A stretch of 32,884 nt of DNA from Candidatus Poribacteria bacterium. GTDB taxonomy: Bacteria > Poribacteria > WGA-4E > WGA-3G. Below the pieces are notes generated by a model. The model was given only the letters and a program-made list of their open reading frames with translations. It made no database searches and was not told where the DNA came from. The stretch spans positions 1 to 32,884 of the forward strand of contig JAJEBZ010000137.1 of NCBI GenBank assembly GCA_022822275.1. The letters run 5' to 3'. How positions within the stretch are numbered: the stretch's first letter is position 1; each line of letters starts with the position of its first letter. Below are positions 6,218 through 13,091 of the stretch, in pieces. A program made the position numbers and the translations under genes.

Positions 6218-6823
6218 ATGGCGTATAGCAATTGGACTTTAGAAACAGCGGTGGAAAAATTTCGTCTTGAAAAGTTTGAAACCTTGGGCGTATTTTCTGA
6301 AATAGCACCAGTGGATCCAAGTGCACATCTGATAACCGCTTTGGCGAAAAAAGTGTCGTTGGCCGCGTCCATAAACACAGAGAAAGCAAGATCAGAATTG
6401 ATTGTCGCTGATGTCCTTGTCGAACTACGTGAAAGGTTTGAAAACCGTATCAGTTTCTTTTCAGGTATTGATTTCAACGTTGACTCAGAAAACGGATTAA
6501 CAGGTGTGTGTGATTTTCTGGTAAGTCTCTCACCCGCACAACTTCATTTAGAAGCACCCATTATTATTCTTGTTGAAGCAAAGAAAGAAGATTTGACGGT
6601 CGGCCTTGGTCAGTGTGTCGCGGAGATGCTTGCTGCACAACGTTTTAACACCGGTAAAAGCAATGAAATTCCTCGGATTTATGGGGCTACTACCTCTGGA
6701 ACAGATTGGCGATTTCTCAAATTGGAAGGGCAAAATCTGCATATTGATATAGAACCCTACCAAATCGCGCAGTGTGACAAAATCCTCGGTATCCTCTCAA
6801 GCATGGTGGAACAAAAGGCATGA
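6218..6823 (+). CDS. PD-(D/E)XK nuclease-like protein, copy 3 of 3
   Basis: I chose ATG 6218 because GGGAG lies eight bases upstream and the product (201 aa, starting MAYSNWTLE) then matches the other two copies; an in-frame TTG at 6212 would add two residues. All putative catalytic residues are kept (GVCDFLV, LVEAKKED, GQC). It is closer to copy 1 than to copy 2 through the C-terminal half. The 35 bp following it (6824-6858) match those after copy 1 with two differences, so copies 1 and 3 come from a duplication that included downstream DNA. Confidence 0.8.
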   Translation: MAYSNWTLETAVEKFRLEKFETLGVFSEIAPVDPSAHLITALAKKVSLAASINTEKARSELIVADVLVELRERFENRISFFSGIDFNVDSENGLTGVCDFLVSLSPAQLHLEAPIIILVEAKKEDLTVGLGQCVAEMLAAQRFNTGKSNEIPRIYGATTSGTDWRFLKLEGQNLHIDIEPYQIAQCDKILGILSSMVEQKA

Positions 6824-6880
6824 ACTGAGAATCTTAATCGGGAGTGAGTTATTGAACGGATTGGAGCAGGGAATCGTAAA

Positions 6881-7117
6881 ATGGAAAACAAAGAAATTAT
6901 GGAATGTAGCATCATGGAAGAAGTTCGCGAAATGCGGCATAAAATCTCTGCAGAATTTGGACACGATTTTAAACGATTGGGAGCGTATTACCAAGAGCTT
7001 CAAAAAGAGATGCGGAAGTCTGGAAAATACAAGTTTGCCGATCTGCCAAGCAGGGAGTCCAAACCCAAAGAGGTAAGTTGCTCTGAAATAGTGGATAAAC
7101 TTTATAACAAAAGTTAA
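6881..7117 (+). CDS. Small antitoxin-like protein, 78 aa
   Basis: From residue 12 the protein reads MEEVREMRHKISAEFGHDFKRL, then a helical stretch with Q-E-L-Q-K and KFADLPSR. This is the EVR..R..I...F..D small-protein family also seen at 178-357, often found beside toxins (from memory). AGGGA lies upstream of ATG 6881; an internal ATG at 6914 would give a product closer to family length. It follows copy 3 of the nuclease-like triplet by 57 bp on the same strand. It could be an antitoxin or partner for that protein, but no data here show this. Confidence 0.65.
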   Translation: MENKEIMECSIMEEVREMRHKISAEFGHDFKRLGAYYQELQKEMRKSGKYKFADLPSRESKPKEVSCSEIVDKLYNKS

Positions 7118-7132
7118 CATTTTCAATTTTTG

Positions 7133-7161
7133 TTGACAAAAGGAATTCTGATATATACTAT
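7133..7161 (+). promoter_or_regulatory. Promoter for the gene at 7212
   Basis: TTGACA (7133-7138) and TACTAT (7156-7161) are 17 bp apart; TATACT at 7154-7159 gives a 15-bp alternative. The -35 box is a perfect consensus. Confidence 0.65.
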
Positions 7162-7171
7162 CTAACATCAA

Positions 7172-7198
7172 TTCGGATAATTACAACAATTATCTGAA
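7172..7198 (+). promoter_or_regulatory. Leader hairpin directly before the ribosome binding site
   Basis: TTCGGATAATT (7172-7182) and AATTATCTGAA (7188-7198) pair along 11 bp, with one G-T pair, across ACAAC. The hairpin lies about 10 bp after the -10 box and touches the AAGGAG of the gene at 7212. It could act as an operator in DNA or as a structure controlling ribosome access. Confidence 0.6.
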
Positions 7199-7211
7199 AA
7201 GGAGAAACACA

Positions 7212-7988
7212 ATGTTGACACAAAACGAAGTCTTTGAAAAGCTTTTAGTAATCTTGAACAAGAATAGTAATTTAGACTACGATACTCTGTTGGATAGATA
7301 TGAAACAATTATGAAATTTACAGTGCATACGGCAGTTTTCCTAGAAAATGATTACAAAGTAGAAGGAAGTCCTGCCCTAATAGCCTATAAACAAATGACG
7401 ATGTCTTGCTTACAAGAGGCAGAGTCGCATCTATTCAGTATTCTCTGGTTGAGCTTTTTAGATGAGAACAACATAAGTTCGGTACACATATTGCGAGGAT
7501 TGCTTTTCCGATCGATTGACCTTTTCTATATTGGTGAAGATATCAGTCAACGAATGGATAGATATATGAGATATATCTCAAACCCAAATTTTAGATTAAG
7601 CGATAATTACAAAAGACCTAACCAGTGGTCGGAGCACTCAATTATTGATATGATTGAAAAGGGTATAGTTCAAAAATATAGAAATGTTTACGATTCCAAA
7701 ATTGCTGATCAAACTAAGGAGAGATACGAGTACCTCCATAGTGCTTGCAATGAAGTGATTCATGGTTCATTAACTCTCAATGTATACGCAAGTGAATTTG
7801 ATGGCAGTGCGGTAACATACGGCGCAGATTTAGAAGAACCGGTAATTCCAAACTATTGGGATCACACAGTAGATTTGTATTCTGACGTACTAAGGGGATT
7901 TGCTTTCATATTTGATCTAGACACACCAGAAAAATTAGCCGAGAATTTAAAACAACATCTTGAACGAAAAACCAGAGATGATTCCTAA
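7212..7988 (+). CDS. Unrecognised helical protein, 258 aa
   Basis: ATG 7212 follows AAAGGAG and a leader hairpin under a good promoter (7133-7161), so it is its own transcription unit. The protein is predicted to be mainly helical and soluble. A central stretch, ERYEYLHSACNEVIHGSL, resembles the second half of DUF5677/HEPN-like helical domains, in which a conserved H lies near the end of a helix (S..VH). That is a loose match and I do not assign a function. Base use is more AT-rich in appearance than in the downstream propeller gene. Its position next to nuclease-like and antitoxin-like genes would fit a defence or stress role, which is inference. Confidence 0.75.
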   Translation: MLTQNEVFEKLLVILNKNSNLDYDTLLDRYETIMKFTVHTAVFLENDYKVEGSPALIAYKQMTMSCLQEAESHLFSILWLSFLDENNISSVHILRGLLFRSIDLFYIGEDISQRMDRYMRYISNPNFRLSDNYKRPNQWSEHSIIDMIEKGIVQKYRNVYDSKIADQTKERYEYLHSACNEVIHGSLTLNVYASEFDGSAVTYGADLEEPVIPNYWDHTVDLYSDVLRGFAFIFDLDTPEKLAENLKQHLERKTRDDS

Positions 7989-8062
7989 AAATAGCACCAT
8001 CCGCGATATCAATAATCAGGACTGCAGAATTATAGGATATTTGTATTTTAAGAAAAAGATTT

Positions 8063-9673
8063 ATGAAACGACTCCACTTCTTCATTTCAACGCTACTTCT
8101 TGTCACAACCCTTTTCCTCTCAAATGGTTTTGCGCAGGATTATGTTCTCCATAAAACACTCAATGGACATGTGGATTCGGTCTGGAGTGTATCGTTCAGT
8201 CCGGATGGACATAAACTCGCCAGTGGAAGTGCGGATGGCACCATCCGCTTATGGGATGTCACCACAGGTAGACACCTACAAACACTCAATGGACATACAG
8301 ATTCTGTCACGATCGTCTCATTTAGTCCGGATGGACAAACACTCGCAAGTGGAAGCTGGGACACCACCATTCGTTTATGGGATGTCACCACAGGTAAATA
8401 CCTACGAGCGCTTATAGGACATACACACATGATCGATAGTGTCTCATTTAGTCCAGATGGACATACGCTCGCAAGTGGGGGTTGGGATACCATTATCCGC
8501 TTGTGGGATGTTGCTACAAGCAAACAGAAAAAAACGCTCAGAGGACATAGATTCGGGATCCATAACATATCGTTCAGTCCGGATGGGCAGACGCTCGCGA
8601 CTGGGAGTCTTGATACTACCGTCCGTCTTTGGGATGTTGCTACAAGTAGACACAAAGAAACTTTCACAGGGGTGGGTGTATGTTTCAGCCCGGATGGACA
8701 AACACTTGCTACTACTGACGGTATTTTGACGGGTGTTAATCCTGTCCGTCTTTGGGATGTTGCCACAGGTAAACAGAAAAGAATTTTCATGGGACGTATG
8801 GCTGGAGGGCATGACGTATGCTTCAGTCCGGATGGGCTCACACTTGCAAGTGGGAACTGTCTTTGGGATATTGCTACAGGTAGACTAAAACAAATTCCCA
8901 CGGGGAATAGGATTTTAGCATTCAGTCCGGATCGACAAACGTTTGCAAGTGGAAGTCTTAATGGGACCGTCCGCTTATGGCGAATCTCCACTTCGCGGTC
9001 CACATACACAAATCCTTCCACACTGTCAAAACCCACCGCAGACCAAGTCTACGAGAAAGCCATCCGCGCAGTCATGTGGATAGTCAACCCCGGAATAGGC
9101 GAAGGCAGCGGCGTACTCATCGACAAAAAATCCAAACTTGCCATCACCAACGCACACGTCACAGGCAAGCAAAACACAATAGACGTATATTTCCCCGCAC
9201 CAGACGAAAAAGGCGAACTGATTAAAGACCGAAACTTCTACTTGAAAAGTAGCGATGTGCTGAAACGACTCGGCTATTACACCAAAGGACACGTCATCGC
9301 AAAAAATGAGAAAACCGATTTGGCAATCATCAGACTTGATGGATTACCCGAAACTGCCCGCCAAATTGACTGGAAACTCACACCACCCACAACGAAGGCA
9401 GGTGAATTGGTCTACATTCTCGGCAATCCTGCAAAACAGGAGTTGTGGCGTTGGACACTTGGCGAATTTCTGAAGGATCACGGAGATTTTCTGCACATTC
9501 AATCTGATGTGTTCGGTGGTAACAGTGGCGGTCCAGTACTTAACAAACAAGGCATCCTACTCGGCATCGTAGCGCGGAGCGATCAACTCATGAATGCTGC
9601 AGCCATCCCCGCAAGGAACATCAGTAAATTACTCTCTGAATCAAAGGTGAAACACACACGAATGCGTAAATAA
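8063..9673 (+). CDS. Secreted WD40 propeller fused to a trypsin-like serine protease, 536 aa
   Basis: Residues 1-25 form a signal peptide ending NGFAQ. Residues 31-310 are WD40 repeats of about 42 residues, with GH, SFSPDG..LASGS and RLWDV marking each. Seven can be counted: blades 1-4 are well kept and 5-7 shortened, enough for one closed propeller. From 325 to 530 lies a trypsin/Deg-type protease domain with the full triad: H365 in ITNAHV, D419 in TDLAII and S488 in GGNSGGPV. There is no PDZ domain. The propeller probably recognises a protein partner for the protease outside the cytoplasm. The start has only a weak ribosome binding site. Tandem blades share DNA identity, so they were duplicated recently. 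Confidence 0.92.
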   Translation: MKRLHFFISTLLLVTTLFLSNGFAQDYVLHKTLNGHVDSVWSVSFSPDGHKLASGSADGTIRLWDVTTGRHLQTLNGHTDSVTIVSFSPDGQTLASGSWDTTIRLWDVTTGKYLRALIGHTHMIDSVSFSPDGHTLASGGWDTIIRLWDVATSKQKKTLRGHRFGIHNISFSPDGQTLATGSLDTTVRLWDVATSRHKETFTGVGVCFSPDGQTLATTDGILTGVNPVRLWDVATGKQKRIFMGRMAGGHDVCFSPDGLTLASGNCLWDIATGRLKQIPTGNRILAFSPDRQTFASGSLNGTVRLWRISTSRSTYTNPSTLSKPTADQVYEKAIRAVMWIVNPGIGEGSGVLIDKKSKLAITNAHVTGKQNTIDVYFPAPDEKGELIKDRNFYLKSSDVLKRLGYYTKGHVIAKNEKTDLAIIRLDGLPETARQIDWKLTPPTTKAGELVYILGNPAKQELWRWTLGEFLKDHGDFLHIQSDVFGGNSGGPVLNKQGILLGIVARSDQLMNAAAIPARNISKLLSESKVKHTRMRK

Positions 9674-9771
9674 TTAGAAACATGACATCTTTTACCAGTG
9701 GAGAACCAAACTCACAAATCCGCGCTCTCCGCGTCCTCCGTGATTCTGACAAGGTGAGTGTAAAGTTTTAC

Positions 9772-9800
9772 TTGACAATTATTATCATAAGTTATATACT
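9772..9800 (+). promoter_or_regulatory. Promoter for the first LamG-like gene
   Basis: TTGACA (9772-9777) and TATACT (9795-9800) are separated by exactly 17 bp. Part of the interspersed repeat (CGCGCTCTCCGCGTCCTCCG) lies just upstream, at 9721-9740. Confidence 0.75.
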
Positions 9801-9805
9801 AAATT

Positions 9806-9828
9806 CCATTACTATAGAATAGTAATGG
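9806..9828 (+). promoter_or_regulatory. Perfect palindrome at the expected transcription start
   Basis: CCATTACTAT (9806-9815) and ATAGTAATGG (9819-9828) form a perfect 10-bp inverted repeat across AGA. It begins five bases after the -10 box, covering the start of transcription. This is a classic place for a repressor site. A leader stem-loop is the alternative. Confidence 0.65.
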
Positions 9829-9918
9829 AGAAATGTCTTTAATACTCTAAATTATCTTCAAAACGTTTCTTTTTTTACCAACAAAATATAAATATGATTT
9901 TACCAAAAGGAATTCAAA

Positions 9919-10704
9919 ATGAAAACTATTGTCTTAACATCCGCTTTACTATTTGTTGTCGGATTAATGTTGCCTCCTGTATTTTCCGTTGATTTAGAAG
10001 ATGGGCTTGTGGCTTATTGGGATTTCAATGAAATAGATGGTGACACTGTAAGCGATGTCTCTGAAAATGGGCACGATGGAATGTTGATAGGTGATCCACA
10101 ATGGACAAAGGATGGCTACTTCGGTGGAGCTCTTGAATTTGATCAAGCTCAGGATGAAGTTAACGTTCCTTATCATGAAGATCTCAATCCAGAAACATTT
10201 ACCATAACTGCTTGGGCAAACGTTGAACCCGGGAGCGGAAGTCATCGTGCAGTTGTTTCCTGCCGTGATGATGTTATTGGAAATGCACAGCAGGTGAGAG
10301 GGTATATTTTTTACGCAGAACCTAATAATACATGGGAGTTTTGGACCGGTGCTGGACCGACACCCTGGAAAACTGTTTTGGGCCCTAATGTAAACCTTGG
10401 TGACTGGGATCATCTTGTCGGAACTTATGCTGATGGCACAATGGAATTCTTTGTTAACGGAGTATCTGTAGGAAAAACAGATTCTGATCTCGTGCGCAAT
10501 TCAGCACAAGAATTACTCATTGGTGCTGGCCAAAATGAGGGGCAAAGCCACAATTTTCACTTCAAAGGTATGATTGACGAAGTGCGTTTATACAATCGTG
10601 TTCTCGACACAAGCGAAATCGCAGCTGTGATGAAAAGCGAATCATTAGATGTCAAAGCCTCAGGTAAATTAGCACTTACTTGGGGACAACTCAAAGCGAA
10701 ATAG
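9919..10704 (+). CDS. Secreted LamG-like (concanavalin-type jelly roll) protein, 261 aa
   Basis: Residues 1-23 are a signal peptide. Residues 28-235 form one LamG-like domain: GLVAYWDFNE at the start, NGHDG.L.GDPQW, FGGALEFDQAQDEVNVPYHEDLNP, FTITAWAN, a central WDHLVGTYADG..EFFVNG, then FKGMIDEVRLYNRVLD. These domains bind sugars or proteins outside the cell. The final residues, KLALTWGQLKAK, are shared with the next gene and are separated from the domain by a short linker; a tail of that kind may serve export or anchoring, which is inference. AAAGGAA lies upstream of ATG 9919. It has a promoter and operator-like palindrome of its own. Confidence 0.88.
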   Translation: MKTIVLTSALLFVVGLMLPPVFSVDLEDGLVAYWDFNEIDGDTVSDVSENGHDGMLIGDPQWTKDGYFGGALEFDQAQDEVNVPYHEDLNPETFTITAWANVEPGSGSHRAVVSCRDDVIGNAQQVRGYIFYAEPNNTWEFWTGAGPTPWKTVLGPNVNLGDWDHLVGTYADGTMEFFVNGVSVGKTDSDLVRNSAQELLIGAGQNEGQSHNFHFKGMIDEVRLYNRVLDTSEIAAVMKSESLDVKASGKLALTWGQLKAK

Positions 10705-10829
10705 GAATATCAAAACAAAAGTCGTTATTGTATTTATTCGTTATGAAGAACAGCTTAAGGGTTGCTGTAAGTACTTCGTATAGAACGAATTTCAATAAAA
10801 CCCTTAAAATAAGTTATGAAAGGGAAAAA

Positions 10830-11594
10830 ATGAACAATATTAAAATGCTAACTATAACACTATTGATTATCGGTTTCTTAGGAATACCGATATTAACCCA
10901 TGCGGTAACTGAGGGGCTTGTGGCATTCTGGGCATTTGATGAAACAGAAGGCGGTATCGCAAATGACTCAAGCGGAAACGGACATGATGGTGCATTAGTG
11001 GGAGACCCACAATGGGTTGATGGGTACTACGGAGGTGCACTTGAATTTGATCAGGCACAAGATGAAGTGAACATTACGTTTCATGAAGATTTGAATCCAG
11101 AAACATTTACCATCTGTGCTTGGGCAAACACTGCAACTGATGGAACAGGACATCGCGCCGTGATGTCTTCTCGGGATGACTTCCCACAACGGGGGGTTAT
11201 CTTTTATGCAAATCCCAGTAACGTATGGCAGTTCTGGACTGGTGTTGGGGAAGGATGGAATCCGGTTACAGGTCCAGCTGTGAATCTTGAAGAATGGGAC
11301 CACCTTGCAGGGGTTTATGCTGATGGCAAACAGAAATTCTACGTAAACGGCAATTTGGTAGCAGAAGCTGACGCTTCGCTAAGTGTCAATACTGCTCAAG
11401 AATTCCTAATAGGTGCTGGTGCAAATGAAACCGATAGTCACAATTTTTTCTTCAAAGGCAAAATTGATGAAGTCCTAATCTATAACCGTGCACTAAGCGA
11501 AGATGAAATCGCAGCAGTAATGGAAACAAAGGTAACTGCAGTAGAACCTTACGGAAAAGCTGCAATTACATGGGGACAACTCAAAGCAAAATAG
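10830..11594 (+). CDS. Secreted LamG-like protein, paralogue of the preceding gene, 254 aa
   Basis: The start ATG 10830 follows AAAGGGA and gives a normal signal peptide (MNNIKMLTITLLIIGFLG...THA). An upstream in-frame start at 10680 would overlap the previous gene and bury the signal. The domain aligns throughout with the gene at 9919: GLVAFWAFDE, NGHDGALVGDPQWVDG, GGALEFDQAQDEVN, WDHLAGVYADGKQKFYVNG and KIDEVLIYNRAL. It ends ITWGQLKAK, nearly the same tail. The two genes are a tandem duplication and are likely co-transcribed, since no promoter is evident in the 125 bp between them. A terminator follows at 11639. Confidence 0.87.
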   Translation: MNNIKMLTITLLIIGFLGIPILTHAVTEGLVAFWAFDETEGGIANDSSGNGHDGALVGDPQWVDGYYGGALEFDQAQDEVNITFHEDLNPETFTICAWANTATDGTGHRAVMSSRDDFPQRGVIFYANPSNVWQFWTGVGEGWNPVTGPAVNLEEWDHLAGVYADGKQKFYVNGNLVAEADASLSVNTAQEFLIGAGANETDSHNFFFKGKIDEVLIYNRALSEDEIAAVMETKVTAVEPYGKAAITWGQLKAK

Positions 11595-11638
11595 GAGTGA
11601 TTGTATACTCTCATTTATATTAATCCTAATTATCAGAT

Positions 11639-11672
11639 GAAGGGTAAGGTCCAAGTGCTTTGCCCTTCTTTT
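11639..11672 (+). terminator. Probable intrinsic terminator after the LamG pair
   Basis: GAAGGGTAAG (11639-11648) pairs with TTTGCCCTTC (11659-11668), with two G-T pairs, and is followed by TTTT. It lies 45 bp after the stop of the second LamG-like gene. Confidence 0.6.
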
Positions 11673-11756
11673 ATAGGTTAACACCAACTTTAAACGATCA
11701 CTAATAGTTTATGTACATCCTGATATATAGTAAAATCTATAATTATCTTTACACTG

Positions 11757-11815
11757 CTGTAGCGTAAACTTTCAGTTTGCGCAAGTACGACACAAACTAA
11801 AAGTTTGTGCTACAG
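11757..11815. repeat. Paired-hairpin interspersed repeat, second copy
   Basis: Starting CTGTAGCGTAAACT and ending AGTTTGTGCTACAG, it has the same outer inverted ends and two inner AAACT/AGTTT hairpins as the unit at 3815-3872. It sits in the intergenic stretch 11595-11980, which also contains the LamG terminator and the promoter of the next gene. Confidence 0.75.
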
Positions 11816-11887
11816 AATACACGGGAGGAACTGTTTTCCATGCGGACCGATAGCAATGTAAAAGTAATTCTAAAATCTACTATAATT

Positions 11888-11916
11888 TTGACACACCTTC
11901 ACATCCATGCTATAAT
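11888..11916 (+). promoter_or_regulatory. Consensus promoter for the Gfo/Idh/MocA gene
   Basis: TTGACA (11888-11893) and TATAAT (11911-11916) are both perfect and 17 bp apart. This is one of the strongest-looking promoters in the window. Confidence 0.8.
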
Positions 11917-11936
11917 AAACTATTCATAAAATGAAA

Positions 11937-11954
11937 ATGGGGTTACAACCCCAT
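11937..11954 (+). promoter_or_regulatory. Perfect palindrome in the leader of the Gfo/Idh/MocA gene
   Basis: ATGGGGTT (11937-11944) and AACCCCAT (11947-11954) form a perfect inverted repeat across AC, about 20 bp after the -10 box. It could be a repressor site responding to the sugar or polyol handled by the downstream enzymes, or a leader stem-loop. Confidence 0.6.
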
Positions 11955-11980
11955 CATGCACAGAAGGAGCCAAGACATAT

Positions 11981-13009
11981 ATGGCAGATATTATCAAAGG
12001 TGCTGTACTCGGGTATGGGGCGGCATTCAATATGGGTAGAGCACACGCAAATATGATGCAAAACACAGACGGCATCACATGTGTGGCTGTGTGCGACATT
12101 GATCCAGAACGGACAAAGGCAGCGAAAAAGGATTTTCCCGACATCCGAACTTACAATTCAGTTGAGGATCTTGTAGCAGACGATGATGTTGACCTCGTTG
12201 CGAACGTACTACCTCACAGCCTACACTGCGGTCCAACCGTGGCAGCTCACAACGCTGGCAAACACGTTGTCGTTGAAAAACCGATGTGTGTCACAATTGC
12301 AGAAGCTACTGAAATGATTACTGCGGCGAAAGAAAATGATGTGATGCTATCAGTCCACCACAATCGCAGATGGGATGCAGATTTTTGGACACTCCGCGAA
12401 ATTGTTCATTCCGGTGTCGTTGGAAAGGTCTATTGTGCTGAAATGTGGAGCGGTGGTTACGGTAGACCAAACCCGAATTGGTGGCGGAGTGTCAAAGCTA
12501 TCTCCGGAGGTCAATTCTACGACTGGGGGGCACACTTCCTTGATTGGCTACTTAACATTCTTGAAGCACCAATGATTAACGTCACTGGTTTTTTTCAACC
12601 GAACCTCGTTTGGAAAGACATTACCAACGAAGACCACGTACAAGCGGTAATTCGATTTGCAGAGGGTGAATTTGTTGCGGATGGTGCGTCAGCAAACATC
12701 CAGATGTCTAACATCGCGAAGGTCGGCGGACCAAAATGGAAAATGCTCGGTTCACACGGATCCATTGTTTCTGAAGGTGGACAATATCACGTCTTATCCG
12801 AAGTTGAAGGGCATCCGAAAGAGCAGAAAGTCGGGCATCACGGCAGACCCGGACCTCGCTACTATGAAAATATCGTTGAGCACCTAAATGAGGGCACACC
12901 ATTGCTTGTGACACCTGAGTCCGCTCGTCGCGTTATTGCTGTCATGGATTTGGCAGAAAAATCATCAAAAACGCATCAGTCTGAAACAGTGCCTTACGAG
13001 TTTGAGTAA
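11981..13009 (+). CDS. Gfo/Idh/MocA family oxidoreductase, 342 aa
   Basis: The N-terminal Rossmann domain has GYGAAFNMG (11-19) for NAD(P) binding and an acidic residue in VCDIDPER that suggests NAD preference. EKPMC at 99-103 is the family signature with the active-site lysine. The C-terminal alpha/beta domain has HHNRRWD and YDWGAHFLDWLL, which carry the usual catalytic Asp and His. Members oxidise or reduce sugars, inositols and related compounds; the substrate here cannot be told. AAGGAG precedes ATG 11981. A sugar/polyol dehydrogenase follows 82 bp later on the same strand, so the two may act in one catabolic route. Confidence 0.9.
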   Translation: MADIIKGAVLGYGAAFNMGRAHANMMQNTDGITCVAVCDIDPERTKAAKKDFPDIRTYNSVEDLVADDDVDLVANVLPHSLHCGPTVAAHNAGKHVVVEKPMCVTIAEATEMITAAKENDVMLSVHHNRRWDADFWTLREIVHSGVVGKVYCAEMWSGGYGRPNPNWWRSVKAISGGQFYDWGAHFLDWLLNILEAPMINVTGFFQPNLVWKDITNEDHVQAVIRFAEGEFVADGASANIQMSNIAKVGGPKWKMLGSHGSIVSEGGQYHVLSEVEGHPKEQKVGHHGRPGPRYYENIVEHLNEGTPLLVTPESARRVIAVMDLAEKSSKTHQSETVPYEFE

Positions 13010-13031
13010 TACCGACCTGCTGACAACTATA

Positions 13032-13061
13032 GCAAGAGCGGAGTTGGCACTCCGTTCTTGC
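13032..13061. repeat. Hairpin between the two dehydrogenase genes
   Basis: GCAAGAGCGGAGT (13032-13044) and ACTCCGTTCTTGC (13049-13061) form a 13-bp stem with one G-T pair across TGGC. No T tract follows, so it is a weak terminator at best. It could limit read-through from the Gfo/Idh/MocA gene, or be another interspersed repeat. Confidence 0.6.
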
Positions 13062-13091
13062 AATTACCTGCCTATAATCTAACTAACCTTC

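Noticed and set aside
8140-9036. 298-residue minus-strand frame
   Set aside because: It is the antisense shadow of the WD40 repeats; its apparent periodicity mirrors the blades.
13032-13061. Hairpin as an intrinsic terminator
   Set aside because: No T run follows on either strand, so it is listed only as a hairpin.
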